A model generated the notes under the pieces. That model saw nothing but the letters and a program-made list of their open reading frames with translations, did no database searches and was not told the origin of the DNA. A stretch of DNA of 64,000 nucleotides from Collinsella sp. (lineage in GTDB: Bacteria; Actinomycetota; Coriobacteriia; Coriobacteriales; Coriobacteriaceae), in contig JAUMPM010000044.1 of NCBI GenBank assembly GCA_031294825.1, positions 1-64,000 on the forward strand, read 5' to 3'. A program made the position numbers and the translations under genes. This document shows, piece after piece, positions 8,430 to 17,038 of the stretch; position 1 is the stretch's first letter; the number at the start of each line of letters is the position of its first letter.

Positions 8430-9935
8430 TCATTTTGCCCAGGGGAAAGCCGACGCCGCGGCCATGTTCTTGCGCACGAGCTCGTCGCGCACCTGAGCCA
8501 GGCCCTGCTCCATGCCCACAACATAGGTCTGCGGGTACAGGAAGCGCTTGAAAGCTGCGTCCAGATGATCGAGTGCCCAAGCACAGCGCTCGCGCGCGTC
8601 CTTGATGCTCTCACGCGGAGCAACCGCACTGCCGTCGCGCACGATCGGCACCAGCAGCTCACGATACTCAAGCTCGGACACGTCGGTCACCAGCGCCGCA
8701 TCGTTTACGGCCACGAGGGTATTGCCGCGCGCGGCGCCCTCACCTGCCAGATGGTCCTCGTCATAGATCATGTCGCAGACCGGGCCGCCAAAGCCGTCGT
8801 AATAACGGCGCACGCGCTGCACGCCGGGAATCGTGCGCTTGTAGGGCTGCTCGGAAAGCTTCACCACCGGCGTCCACGGGTCCGTCTCGCTCGCGCGGCG
8901 GGCCGAAAGCTTGTACACGCCGCCCAGCGCCGGCTGATCGTAGCAGGTCGCGAGCTTGGTGCCCACGCCAAAGCTATCGATGGGCGCACCCTGGTCGAGC
9001 AGCGACTGAATCGTGTACTCGTCCAGGTCGTTGGAGACCGAAATCCCCACATAGGGCAGGCCCTCAGCATCAAAACGGCCGCGGACATACTTGGACAGCT
9101 TGGCGAGGTCGCCCGAGTCGATGCGAATAGCCGACAGGCGCTCGCCCACCGCCTCCATCTCCTTGGCAACCGTAATGGCATGCTCGCAGCCCTCGCGTAC
9201 ATCGTAGGTGTCGATGAGCAGCGTACAGTTCTTGGGGCTCGACTTGGCAAATGCGCGGAAGGCCTCGAGCTCGGAATCGAAGCTCATCACCCAGCTGTGC
9301 GCATGCGTGCCAAAGACGGGAATACCGTAGCGGCGACCGGCGAGCACATTAGACGTAGAGGAACAGCCGGCAACGTAGCTCGCGCGCGCGACGGCCAGGC
9401 CGCCATCGGGACCCTGGGCACGGCGCAGGCCAAACTCGGCCACGGGACGACCGTCGGCCGCCAACACCACGCGTGCCGTCTTGGTGGCAACAAGCGTCTG
9501 GAAGCCGACGATGTTGAGCAGCGCGGTCTCGAGAAGCTGGCACTCCAGCGACGGGCCGGTGACGCGCACCATGGGCTCGCGCGGAAACACGAGCTCGCCC
9601 TCGGGCACGGCGTCAATGTTCACGTGCGCACGGAAGTTGCGCAGGTAGTCGAGGAATGCAGGCTTAAACATCGCGCCGCCGGCCGGAGCCTGGAGCGAAG
9701 CTAGATAGTCGATGTCCTCGGGCGTAAAGCGCAGGTTCTCGACAAGCTCGGGCAGCTCGGCGGTGCCGCACATGACGGCATAGGCGCTGCCAAAGGGATG
9801 GTCGCGGTAAAACGCCGTAAAACAACCCTGCTCATTGGCCTTGCCGCTCTCCCACAGGCCCTGGGCCATAGTGAGTTCGTACAGATCGGTGAGCATTGCA
9901 ATGTCGGTGGGATGCGAGATGTCGGTCAAAGCCAC
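8430..9935 (-). CDS. pncB: Nicotinate phosphoribosyltransferase
   Basis: About 501 residues from a GTG start. It makes nicotinate mononucleotide from nicotinate and PRPP (Preiss-Handler NAD salvage). The signature N-terminus MLTDLYELTMAQGLWESG is clear, as are the active-site block around the FGLRRAQGPDGG motif and SFGVGTKLATCYDQPALGGVYKL. The GTG (VALTDISHPTD) is preferred because GAAAGG lies seven bases upstream; the longer open frame before it lacks family sequence. proB follows after an 80-base gap, so the two could share a transcript. Confidence 0.9.
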   Translation of the reverse strand: MALTDISHPTDIAMLTDLYELTMAQGLWESGKANEQGCFTAFYRDHPFGSAYAVMCGTAELPELVENLRFTPEDIDYLASLQAPAGGAMFKPAFLDYLRNFRAHVNIDAVPEGELVFPREPMVRVTGPSLECQLLETALLNIVGFQTLVATKTARVVLAADGRPVAEFGLRRAQGPDGGLAVARASYVAGCSSTSNVLAGRRYGIPVFGTHAHSWVMSFDSELEAFRAFAKSSPKNCTLLIDTYDVREGCEHAITVAKEMEAVGERLSAIRIDSGDLAKLSKYVRGRFDAEGLPYVGISVSNDLDEYTIQSLLDQGAPIDSFGVGTKLATCYDQPALGGVYKLSARRASETDPWTPVVKLSEQPYKRTIPGVQRVRRYYDGFGGPVCDMIYDEDHLAGEGAARGNTLVAVNDAALVTDVSELEYRELLVPIVRDGSAVAPRESIKDARERCAWALDHLDAAFKRFLYPQTYVVGMEQGLAQVRDELVRKNMAAASAFPWAK

Positions 9936-10019
9936 GGGGCGACCTTTCGGATGTGTGGTGCAGAATTTGAGGGTTGGACGAGAGCAGAGCATGCGGACAT
10001 GACGCCCGATGCGAATCGG

Positions 10020-10478
10020 TTAGAACAGGCCCATGCTGGTCAGGATCGTGTAGCCCATAAAGATGACAAACGCGATGAGGGCAAGGACAATGATGATTTT
10101 TTGAGCCGGCGCCATGCCAGGGATCTCGTTCTCGCCCGTAGGCTCCTTGGAGGTAACCATGCGCTGGGCAAAGGTCATCTCGTCACGGCTCGACTTGGGC
10201 TCGACGGACTTGGGACGAGCGGCCTTTTTAGGCTGAGGTTTGGGCGCGGCAGGTACAGGCTTCGCAGCAGCGGGCTTGGGTGCGGGCGCGGGCGCCGATG
10301 CGGATGCGGCGTTCGTGGCGGCCTCCTCGGCCTTCGCACGCTCGGCACGCAGGGCAGCCAGCTCCTCACGCTCGCGACGGGCCTCTTCCCGAGCCTCGCG
10401 GCGGGCCTTCTCGGCGCGGAGCTCTTCCAACTCAGCGCGCTCCTCGTCGGACAATGGTTGGGACTCAAACTCGGCCAT
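10020..10478 (-). CDS. Coiled-coil protein with C-terminal membrane anchor
   Basis: 152 residues, not recognised as a named family. Residues 8-52 are a charged heptad-like helix rich in E, R and A. Residues 53-95 form an Ala/Pro/Lys-rich linker. A single hydrophobic segment (KIIIVLALIAFVIFMGYTIL) lies at the very C-terminus, so most of the protein should face the cytoplasm. The start has a GAAAGGG site. It lies between the tRNA-Ala gene (upstream on the same strand) and pncB. Function unknown. Confidence 0.75.
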   Translation of the reverse strand: MAEFESQPLSDEERAELEELRAEKARREAREEARREREELAALRAERAKAEEAATNAASASAPAPAPKPAAAKPVPAAPKPQPKKAARPKSVEPKSSRDEMTFAQRMVTSKEPTGENEIPGMAPAQKIIIVLALIAFVIFMGYTILTSMGLF

Positions 10479-10493
10479 GGTGCAGCCCTTTCT

Positions 10494-10527
10494 TTTAAAA
10501 AAGCCGCCGACACAATGTCAGCGGCTT
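10494..10527 (-). terminator. Terminator downstream of tRNA-Ala
   Basis: AGCCGC at 10502-10507 pairs with GCGGCT at 10521-10526, with further pairing inside. On the minus strand the stem runs into TTTTTTAAAAG. It lies 15 bases after the tRNA 3' end and just before the coiled-coil gene. Confidence 0.75.
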
Positions 10528-10541
10528 ATCAAATCCAAGGG

Positions 10542-10614
10542 TGGAGACGAAGGGAGTCGAACCCTCGGCCTCTGCCATGCGACGGCAGCGCTCTCCCAAC
10601 TGAGCTACGTCCCC
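10542..10614 (-). tRNA. tRNA-Ala (anticodon CGC)
   Basis: A 73-base cloverleaf can be drawn: acceptor GGGGACG / CGTCTCC, D-stem GCTC/GAGC with AGTTGGGA loop, anticodon stem CTGCC/GGCAG with loop GTCGCAT (anticodon CGC, reading GCG), and T-arm GAGGG-TTCGACT-CCCTT. The third acceptor pair is G-U, the G3:U70 identity signal of alanine tRNAs. The discriminator is A, and the CCA end is not encoded. Confidence 0.93.
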
Positions 10615-10723
10615 AAGACAAGTCGATATTTTACCTACGGCTCGCCAACTGTCAACGCCCAATAACCAGTCTTTTTGGGGCGCGGCTATTTTGACAACTT
10701 TTCGAGCAGGCGATCCTCTCGAT

Positions 10724-10753
10724 GATTTTTTAATCCCCGTCCCAGAAAAATCA
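10724..10753. repeat. TTTAATCCCCGTCCCAGA repeat, copy 1
   Basis: TGATTTTT and AAAAATCA arms flank TAATCCCCGTCCCAG. A near-identical 31-base copy lies at 21836-21866. It sits just past the end of the radical SAM gene and could form a weak terminator on the minus strand. Confidence 0.6.
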
Positions 10754-10765
10754 TCGACGAACGCA

Positions 10766-11704
10766 CTACTTTGCGCTGGTAAGAACACCGGTGGTGTCGA
10801 AGGCCGGGGTGAAGCTCTCGTCTACCGCGCCGCCCTCTTGCCAGAACATCGTCGTAAAGCCCAAGTCGTCGGCATGGTCGAGCACCTGCTCGTACTCCTC
10901 GCGCGTCACGGCGCGTGCCAGATCGCCGCCCTGCTCGCGCATAAGCGCATTGGGCGTGTACTGGTTCATGACCGAGATTGGCACATCGCCCACCGTCTGC
11001 CACACTAGGTCCAGTACGCGACACGAATCGTCCGCATGCCCCGGAAGCACCAGGTGGCGCACGATCATACCGCGCTTCATAAGCCCGTCCTCGTCCACCA
11101 ACTCTCCCCCGCGGCGCTCGATTTCGCGCGCCATCTGGGCCAGGCCCGACACGGCCACACGCGGGTAATCCTTTATATGAGAGAGCGACTGCGCAAGCCC
11201 GGCATCGGCATATTTAAAGTCGGTAAGCCACACATCGACCAGGTCGCCGAGCGCCGCCACGGCACTCGCGCGCTCATAACCGCTCGTGTTGTAGACGATT
11301 GGGATGATCAGCCCGCGCGCCCGTGCCGCGGCAATCGCGGCAGGCAACAGGTGCGCATAGTGCGTCGCCGTCACCAAATTGATGTTGTTGGCACCCTGGT
11401 CCTGCAGTTCCAGCATAATCTCGACCAGGCGCTCAGGCGAAATCTCAAGGCCAAAATTGCCGGTCGAGATCTCGTGGTTCTGGCAGTAAATACATTTAAG
11501 CGAGCAGCCGCTAAAGAAGATCGTGCCCGAACCGGCCTCACCCGAGATAGGCGGCTCCTCCCACATATGAAGCGCCGCGCGGGCCACCCTGAGCGTGTCG
11601 TTAGCACCGCATACGCCGCGCGCGCCCTCATCGCGCGCCGCACCGCAACGGCGCGGACACAAATGGCAGGCGGGCGAAAAAAGTTCGGTCAACGACGTCG
11701 GCAT
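10766..11704 (-). CDS. PflA-like radical SAM protein
   Basis: 312 residues. The radical SAM cluster motif is GCSLKCIYCQN near residue 70. A second Cys set at the N-terminus (CHLCPRRCGAARDEGARGVCG) is the usual hallmark of this group of glycyl-radical-activating-enzyme-like proteins (COG1313), whose target is often unknown. The later DFKYAD block and VRHLVLPGH fit the same group. The start is the ATG of MPTSLTELF, preceded by TTGGAG; an upstream in-frame TTG overlaps that site. No glycyl radical enzyme gene is visible nearby, so the target cannot be assigned. Confidence 0.85.
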   Translation of the reverse strand: MPTSLTELFSPACHLCPRRCGAARDEGARGVCGANDTLRVARAALHMWEEPPISGEAGSGTIFFSGCSLKCIYCQNHEISTGNFGLEISPERLVEIMLELQDQGANNINLVTATHYAHLLPAAIAAARARGLIIPIVYNTSGYERASAVAALGDLVDVWLTDFKYADAGLAQSLSHIKDYPRVAVSGLAQMAREIERRGGELVDEDGLMKRGMIVRHLVLPGHADDSCRVLDLVWQTVGDVPISVMNQYTPNALMREQGGDLARAVTREEYEQVLDHADDLGFTTMFWQEGGAVDESFTPAFDTTGVLTSAK

Positions 11705-11847
11705 AAAAACATGCTCCAAAACAACGATTCAGCAGCTCAAACGTAAAGGGCCAGGCCGCGTAGACGACTCCGTCCCTAAGGCGCCGTAATCGTCCGACAC
11801 GATTTTTGTAATGTCAAGACTGGAATCCACAAAGTGCCGCTTTATGA

Positions 11848-11998
11848 TGTAGGTATTCCGCCCCCCGCGGAGCAACTGGGTGAACCGTCGCGTTTATTTA
11901 GGGAGCCCACACAGTCGTGCCTAGTACAGGTATCCTTCGTTGTTAAGGACGCTGGAACAGTCGATGAGGGCACCCACCTGTTTTAGGTGGGTTCATTT
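11848..11998 (+). ncRNA. Candidate 6S-like structured RNA
   Basis: No reading frame covers this stretch. A TATGAT box lies at about 11841-11846, and a strong hairpin with T-rich tail closes the element at 11972-11998. Between them TCCTT/AAGGA forms a short hairpin, GTGCC and GGCAC can close a larger stem around it, and TGAACC near the 5' end can pair with GGTTCA at the 3' end. The length (about 150) and the long rod with internal bubbles are compatible with 6S RNA, and the 3' part reads to me like known 6S sequences, but that is recollection and not an alignment. Confidence 0.42.
11972..11998 (+). terminator. Terminator of the candidate RNA
   Basis: The arms ACCCACCT and AGGTGGGT enclose GTTTT and are followed by TCATTTTC. 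It ends the intergenic transcript proposed at 11848. Confidence 0.7.
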
Positions 11999-12230
11999 TC
12001 GTAACGTGGGGGGTGGTTTTCTTTTGCCGAAAATCGCCATTACAGTCCATATGGATCCCCGCCGGCATCCCGACAAGCCATCGACAACATCCCAATATCT
12101 GGTAAGCGCGTGATTATCGCTGCGTGCAATTACATGCACCCCCCTTGGTCGAGTATTATGGTTCGGCTATGCCCTTTGCGCATGGCGTTCTTCTGACCTT
12201 TTCCTTCGACGCTTGGCGGTTTTTAGATTC

Positions 12231-13430
12231 ATGGCTTCATCCCCGAGCTACATACCGTACCTATGCGTGGCAGCGGCGGCCTTTATCACGACCTTCCTCG
12301 CGGTGCCCCTGGTCAAGCGCTTGGCAATTAAACTCGATGCCGTCGACTATCCTTCTAAGCGCCGCATCAACACCAAGCCCATCCCGCGTTTGGGCGGAAC
12401 GGCGGTGTTTTTGGGCCTGGTAGTTGCCTGCATTGTGCAAATCCTAGGCACCTGGCACCTAGGCTGGCCACCCGTCCTGGTGCCGCACCCGCGCCTTCAC
12501 ATTAGCTATCCCATGCTGGCGCTCTCCTTTACCGTCATCTTTGCGACCGGCGCTATCGACGACGTCTTCCAGCTCAAGCCCAAGCAAAAGCTGGCCGGAC
12601 AGGTCCTCGCCGCGCTCATCGCCTGTATCGGCGGCCTGCGGATCGGCGTCATCGTCAACCCGTTTGCCCCCGGCGAAATCATGCTCGGGTGGCTCGCCTA
12701 CCCCATCACCGTAATCTATCTGGTGGCATTCACCAACATCATTAACCTCATCGACGGCCTCGACGGCTTGGCCACGGGCATCTGCGGCATCGCCTCGTTC
12801 ACCATGTTTTCGATGGCCGTTCTCTCGGGCCGCATCGACGCCGCCGCGCTCTCCATTGCGCTCTTTGGCGCCTGTCTGGCCTTTTTGCGCTACAACTTCA
12901 ACCCCGCAAGCATCTTCTTGGGCGACTCGGGGTCACTGCTTCTGGGCTTTGCACTGGGCTCCATCTCGCTGCTCAACGTGAGCCGCACCGCCGCGCTCAC
13001 CTCGCTTATCATCCCGCTCATCGTTGCCGGCGTGCCCATCATCGACACGTTTAGCGCCATCGTGCGCCGCAGGCGCGCCCACATTAGCATTGGGCAGGCC
13101 GACAAGGGCCACATCCACCACCGCCTGATCCAAGAAGGCTACAACCAAAAACAGGCCGTGCTGCTCATCTATGCCTGGTGCATCATGCTTTCGGCCGGCG
13201 CCGCCGCGATTAACCAGGTCGAGGTGCCCATGCGTGTGCTCATCTTTACCGTGCTCGCCATTGGCTCGGCGGCCTTTGCCAAGCATCTACATCTGTTTGA
13301 GCCCGTGCTGCGCCACCATTACAACAAGCGCACGCACGAGGACGAGCTCGTCACCCCCGACGACCCCGCCTTTAAGCAGGAGGAGCAGGCAGCCGAGGAG
13401 CGCAAAGAAGAGCGCCGCCACAAGCTCTAG
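12231..13430 (+). CDS. WecA/TagO-type sugar-1-phosphate transferase
   Basis: 399 residues, polytopic membrane protein of the MraY/WecA superfamily. It transfers a sugar-1-phosphate, commonly GlcNAc-1-P, from a UDP-sugar to undecaprenyl phosphate and so starts teichoic acid or surface polysaccharide synthesis. Visible hallmarks are PRLGG near residue 60, GAIDDVFQLKPKQKLAGQ, NIINLIDGLDGLATG, FLGDSGSLLLG and the His-rich loop KGHIHHRL. The C-terminus is a charged cytoplasmic tail. I take the ATG (MASSPSYIP); an in-frame TTG lies six codons upstream. It is single, with trpS following after 170 bases. Confidence 0.88.
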   Translation: MASSPSYIPYLCVAAAAFITTFLAVPLVKRLAIKLDAVDYPSKRRINTKPIPRLGGTAVFLGLVVACIVQILGTWHLGWPPVLVPHPRLHISYPMLALSFTVIFATGAIDDVFQLKPKQKLAGQVLAALIACIGGLRIGVIVNPFAPGEIMLGWLAYPITVIYLVAFTNIINLIDGLDGLATGICGIASFTMFSMAVLSGRIDAAALSIALFGACLAFLRYNFNPASIFLGDSGSLLLGFALGSISLLNVSRTAALTSLIIPLIVAGVPIIDTFSAIVRRRRAHISIGQADKGHIHHRLIQEGYNQKQAVLLIYAWCIMLSAGAAAINQVEVPMRVLIFTVLAIGSAAFAKHLHLFEPVLRHHYNKRTHEDELVTPDDPAFKQEEQAAEERKEERRHKL

Positions 13431-13600
13431 GGCAAGCTGCCGAGGATGTGCCCAGGCGCCGCTGGCCAAGCTCAGCCGCGCCGCACCCATCGCACATGCC
13501 GCACCACGCGCGTCCCTCTCCCGCCCCTCGCCTACTTACGCACCACCCCTCCAATAAACGCGTTATCATCTTGACCCATGAACATACGTTAGGAGCAATC

Positions 13601-14650
13601 ATGCCAAACGAGAACAGCTACGAAGTCGCGCTGCAAAAGAGCAACGCCATTCGCGAGGGCCTGGCCAAGACGCCCGAGAAGTTCACCATGCTCACCGGCG
13701 ACCGCCCCACCGGCCGTCTGCACCTGGGCCACTACTTCGGCACCCTCAAGGTCCGTGTTGAGCTGCAGAACATGGGCGCAAAGACCAACGTGCTCATCGC
13801 CGACTATCAGGTCATCACCGACCGCGACACCACCGAGCACATCCAGGACAACGTGTACAACATGGTCATGGACTACCTTGCCTGCGGCATTGACCCCGAC
13901 AAGACCATGATCTACGCGCACTCCGCCGTGCCCGCCGCCAACCAGCTCATGCTGCCGTTCCTGTCGCTGGTGTCCGAGGCCGAACTGGCGCGCAACCCCA
14001 CGGTAAAGGCCGAGATGGAGGCCTCGGGCCACGAGCTCACCGGTCTTCTGCTCACCTACCCGGTACATCAGGCCTGCGACATCCTGTTCTGCAAGGGCAA
14101 CGTGGTGCCCGTCGGTCGCGACCAGCTGCCGCACATCGAGCTTACCCGCACCATCGCTCGCCGCTTTAACAATCGCTACGGCAAGGTGTTCCCCGAGGTC
14201 GACGCGTTGCTGTCCGAGACCCCGCTGCTGCCGGGCCTGGACGGTCGCAAGATGAGCAAGAGCTACGGCAACGCCATCAACATCTCGATGACCGCCGAGG
14301 AGACGGCCAAGCGCATCAAGAAGAGCCAGACTGACTCCGAGCGCATGATCACGTTCGATCCCGAGAACCGCCCCGGCGTGTCTGGCCTGCTTTCGACAGC
14401 CGCCATCTGCACCGGCCGATCCGAGGTCGAGATTGCCGAGGAGATTGGCATGGGCGGCTCCGGCCAGCTCAAGAAGTACGTGACCGAGGCCGTCAACGAG
14501 TACTTCGCACCTATCCGCGAGCGTCGCCAGCGCTACGAGAACGATCTGGATTACGTGAAGGACGTGCTGCACGAGGGCAACCGTCGCGCCAACGAGATCG
14601 CCGAGCAGACCCTGGCAGAGGTTCAGGACGCCATGGGTATGGTGTACTAG
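13601..14650 (+). CDS. trpS: Tryptophanyl-tRNA synthetase
   Basis: 349 residues. Class I synthetase with PTGRLHLGHYFGTL (HIGH) near residue 30 and DGRKMSKSYGNAI (KMSKS) near residue 215, plus the central block LLTYPVHQACDILFCKGNVVPVGRDQLPH. It charges tRNA-Trp. The start follows TTAGGAG by six bases; the longer open frame upstream is low-complexity and unlike the family. A T-rich terminator follows at 14686. No T-box leader is seen. Confidence 0.95.
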   Translation: MPNENSYEVALQKSNAIREGLAKTPEKFTMLTGDRPTGRLHLGHYFGTLKVRVELQNMGAKTNVLIADYQVITDRDTTEHIQDNVYNMVMDYLACGIDPDKTMIYAHSAVPAANQLMLPFLSLVSEAELARNPTVKAEMEASGHELTGLLLTYPVHQACDILFCKGNVVPVGRDQLPHIELTRTIARRFNNRYGKVFPEVDALLSETPLLPGLDGRKMSKSYGNAINISMTAEETAKRIKKSQTDSERMITFDPENRPGVSGLLSTAAICTGRSEVEIAEEIGMGGSGQLKKYVTEAVNEYFAPIRERRQRYENDLDYVKDVLHEGNRRANEIAEQTLAEVQDAMGMVY

Positions 14651-14685
14651 ACCGATCTGCTGGCTTGAGCTTTCGATTGCTATAG

Positions 14686-14713
14686 GGCGGGCGCTACGGC
14701 GTCCGCCTTTTTT
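14686..14713 (+). terminator. Terminator of trpS
   Basis: GGCGGGCGC pairs with GGCGTCCGCC (one wobble), followed by TTTTTTGG. It lies 36 bases after the trpS stop. Confidence 0.8.
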
Positions 14714-14760
14714 GGAGCCGGACCGCTTCGGCTCCGTCCATCGCACTCCCCCGACAAACA

Positions 14761-14802
14761 GGAACAGGCCCGCTGGCAGATAGTTGCCAGCGGGCCTGTT
14801 CC
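14761..14802. repeat. Perfect 18-bp hairpin
   Basis: GGAACAGGCCCGCTGGCA (14761-14778) is repeated as its exact complement at 14785-14802 around the loop GATAGT. There is no T tract on the plus strand; the minus strand has TGTTTGTC. The role is unclear: a second terminator or part of a small RNA. Confidence 0.7.
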
Positions 14803-14988
14803 CGAAGTACACCGTTGAATCGCACAGAGGGGAGGGATGCGAATCAAACTCAACAGGGCAGGCTTTTTCATCGCCTATTGCCTGCTCCGTTGCTGAAACC
14901 AATATAGTTCACCGTGGTTTACTTTCTAGCGTCAATGTGCGCCGCCATACCTTCTCCATAAGTTAGCTCAGGTAAACCTGCAACGGAG

Positions 14989-15025
14989 AACCACCACAAA
15001 GGGGACAGGCACCTTTGTGGTGGTT
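14989..15025. repeat. CCACCACAAAGG palindrome, copy 3
   Basis: Fourteen-base perfect arms and loop GGACAGGCA, then TTTTGACC. It lies 19 bases past the end of the minus-strand alkyltransferase gene. Confidence 0.85.
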
Positions 15026-15043
15026 TTGACCACGGCAGAGCCG

Positions 15044-15364
15044 CTAGAGTCCGGCAGGCCAGCGACAGGCGGCCAAGTCGACGTGCATGTCGTCCTTAAA
15101 CGCCACGCCCTCCCCTAGCAAAAGCTCACGTTGAGCATCGGGGCCGCCAAAGGCAAAGCCTTCGCAAATGCGACCGTCGGCAAACACCACACGATGGCAG
15201 GGAATCTGGCCGGGGCGCGGATTGCTGTGCAGCGCGTAGCCCACGTACCGCGCACTCCGCGGACGACCGGCAAGCAGTGCCACCTGACCATACGTGGCGA
15301 CCATCCCCTCGGGGATCTGCTCGACCACCTCGTACACCCGTTCAAAAAAGCCCTCAGACGCCAT
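15044..15364 (-). CDS. O6-alkylguanine-DNA alkyltransferase-like protein
   Basis: 106 residues, only the C-terminal DNA-binding and catalytic domain of the MGMT/Ogt family. The acceptor Cys is in IPCHRVV near residue 65. The helix-turn-helix-like segment MVATYGQVALLAGRPRSARYVGYAL precedes it. Family members transfer alkyl groups from O6-alkylguanine to this Cys; short single-domain forms of this type are common. The start is MASEGFFERV after GGAAGGGAG; an upstream open extension runs into a palindromic repeat. It is flanked by repeat copies 3 and 4, so probably a single-gene unit. Confidence 0.85.
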   Translation of the reverse strand: MASEGFFERVYEVVEQIPEGMVATYGQVALLAGRPRSARYVGYALHSNPRPGQIPCHRVVFADGRICEGFAFGGPDAQRELLLGEGVAFKDDMHVDLAACRWPAGL

Positions 15365-15393
15365 TGCTCGCTCCCTTCCACCCGGAAAAGCAT

Positions 15394-15432
15394 AAACCAC
15401 CACAAAGGTGTCTGTCCCCTTTGTGGTGGTTT
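15394..15432. repeat. CCACCACAAAGG palindrome, copy 4 (inverted loop)
   Basis: Fifteen-base perfect arms with the loop in opposite orientation (TGTCTGTCC). It lies 12 bases after the degV-family stop, which is on the minus strand, so it probably ends that transcript. Confidence 0.85.
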
Positions 15433-15444
15433 ATGGCAGGTCGG

Positions 15445-16299
15445 TTAGTTGGCGGGCTGGAAGAAGGCTACTGCTACGGCGCCGGGGCCAACGTGGGTAC
15501 CGATGGTGGCGCCGATGGTGTGAACGGGCAACTCGCCCTCGGTGTGGCCAGCCCAAAGTGCCGCGCTGTCCTCGATATACTTCTTGAGCACCGCATTCGA
15601 AAGACCCGTATAGCCGAGCGCCAGCGGCATGGAAAAGTCGATGCCGCCCGCCTTTTTGACCTTTTGGTTCAGCAGGTTGCGGCCGTTCTTGGAACCGCGC
15701 GCCTTGCCCAGCTGCACGATCAGACCGTCCTCGACAGCCACCACGGGCTTTACGTTGAGCAGCGTGCCCACGGCGCCGGCCGCAGCAGACAGACGACCGC
15801 CGCGCACCAGGTACTCCAGCGTCTCGAGCAGGCCGATAACCACCACACGGTCGCGCACGGCCTCGACAGCCGCCGCAATCTGAGATGCACTGCGGCCCTC
15901 GTCCACCAAGCGCAGCGCATACTCGACCAGGACGCGCTCGCCTAGGGTAACGTTGTTGCTGTCTACCACGAACACGTCACCACCTGGCGCCTCGGCAAGT
16001 GCGGTACGGGCACTCTGATTGGTGCCTGATAGCTTAGCGCCCACGGTAATAATCACGGCCTCGTCGCCGGCCTCACGCGCCTCGGCGATGGCCTGCGAAA
16101 ACGCGTACGGGTTGACCTGGCCGGTCTTGGGCAGCTCATCGCGCTCCACGAGCATCTCGTAAAAGCGCTGGTGATCGATGTCGATGCCATCCATGTACAC
16201 ATCGGTGCCAAAGGTGACGGACAGCGGCAAAACGGCCAGTGCCGGGTGCTCCGCCGGCGACATATCGCTTGCGGAATCGGTAATAATGCGGACGGACAT
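15445..16299 (-). CDS. DegV family fatty-acid-binding protein
   Basis: 284 residues. DegV proteins bind a fatty acid in a cleft between two domains; in Firmicutes the FakB members present it to the kinase FakA. The family opening VRIITDSASDMSP, the GVNPYAF-like TGQVNPYAF block, VITVGAKLSGTNQSA and VRGGRLSAAAGAVGTLLNVKP are all present. The start MSVRIITDS has AAAGGA upstream; the longer frame is excluded because it lacks family sequence. No FakA gene is in view. Confidence 0.9.
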   Translation of the reverse strand: MSVRIITDSASDMSPAEHPALAVLPLSVTFGTDVYMDGIDIDHQRFYEMLVERDELPKTGQVNPYAFSQAIAEAREAGDEAVIITVGAKLSGTNQSARTALAEAPGGDVFVVDSNNVTLGERVLVEYALRLVDEGRSASQIAAAVEAVRDRVVVIGLLETLEYLVRGGRLSAAAGAVGTLLNVKPVVAVEDGLIVQLGKARGSKNGRNLLNQKVKKAGGIDFSMPLALGYTGLSNAVLKKYIEDSAALWAGHTEGELPVHTIGATIGTHVGPGAVAVAFFQPAN

Positions 16300-16418
16300 A
16301 GCGAATCCTTTCTTGCGCAGGTCCCGCGCAGGGAATTTTGACAGCAAGGCCCCGGCACGGTATACGCGCTCAAACAGGACTATGCAGTTGTTAATTGGAA
16401 GCAAAAGCCTTGGTGGCC

Positions 16419-16868
16419 CTACAGCTCGCGCAGGGTGTTAAGAATCGTGCGCAGCGACGCATACATCTGCTCGCGCTGCTCCACACCCATAGCCTTACCG
16501 GTGGTATCGAGCACTTCGCGAATGATGCGGTCCGCCTCGCTCATGCTCTCGCCGCCCAGAGCGGTCAGGCGCACCGGAGCACGATACTTAACGGCGGCAT
16601 CGCCCGAATCATCGACCTCGACGTAGCCACCCTCCTCCAGATGCGCCAGCGTACGCGAGACGGCGGCGCGGGTCACGCCTGCCATGCGAGCCAGGTCGGC
16701 GCCAGTCAGGCCGTCCTTGCTGCGCTCAAGATAGTACAGGCACATAACGTCGGAGCCCTTGAGACCCAGCCTTGCGCCCTCAGACGTCTTAATGCGCTGG
16801 ATCTCCTTGTAGAGTCCGCTGATCAGTCCGACAAAGTCCTCGAAACGTGTCTCGTCGCTCTGCTGCAT
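16419..16868 (-). CDS. MarR family transcriptional regulator
   Basis: 149 residues with a winged helix-turn-helix of the MarR type: SDVMCLYYLERSKDGLTGADLARMAGVTRAAVSRTLAHLEEGGYVE at residues 39-84, followed by a wing and a helical dimer region. The effector is unknown. It lies upstream of and in the same direction as the DegV gene with a 119-base gap, so it may control that gene or be co-transcribed with it. Confidence 0.85.
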   Translation of the reverse strand: MQQSDETRFEDFVGLISGLYKEIQRIKTSEGARLGLKGSDVMCLYYLERSKDGLTGADLARMAGVTRAAVSRTLAHLEEGGYVEVDDSGDAAVKYRAPVRLTALGGESMSEADRIIREVLDTTGKAMGVEQREQMYASLRTILNTLREL

Positions 16869-16973
16869 GGGAGACGACCGCCTTTCGCTTGCATAATGCT
16901 AACGGGTAAACATCTTAGTCGCATAAGGCGACACCCGTACCCAAATACCCCATTTGTTAACCCATCAACATAA

Positions 16974-17012
16974 AAACCACCACAAAGGGGACAGGCACCT
17001 TTGTGGTGGTTT
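16974..17012. repeat. CCACCACAAAGG palindrome, copy 5
   Basis: Fifteen-base perfect arms and loop GGACAGGCA. It lies just past the end of the B3/4 gene (minus strand). Confidence 0.85.
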
Positions 17013-17038
17013 GGGGCATCAATAGGTTCTAGGCGCCG

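Larger units (their letters stand above)
11705..12230. other. Intergenic region with candidate small RNA
   Basis: A gap of about 525 bases between divergent genes. It contains the candidate structured RNA at 11848-11998 and must hold the promoters of the radical SAM gene and of the WecA-like gene. Otherwise I see nothing recognisable. Confidence 0.5.
14651..15043. other. Intergenic region with hairpins
   Basis: Nearly 400 bases without a gene between the ends of trpS and the alkyltransferase gene. It holds the trpS terminator, an 18-base perfect hairpin at 14761-14802 and palindrome copy 3. The stretch 14803-14985 has no ORF and no tRNA-like fold that I can support. Confidence 0.55.

Noticed and set aside
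13448..13600. Longer N-terminus of trpS
   Set aside because: The extra 51 codons are low-complexity Pro/Arg/Ser sequence in the gap, and a good ribosome site lies before the internal ATG.
14803..14985. A tRNA or selenocysteine tRNA after trpS
   Set aside because: The minus strand has a GATTCGCATCC stretch resembling a T-loop, but no cloverleaf with acceptor and anticodon stems can be drawn.
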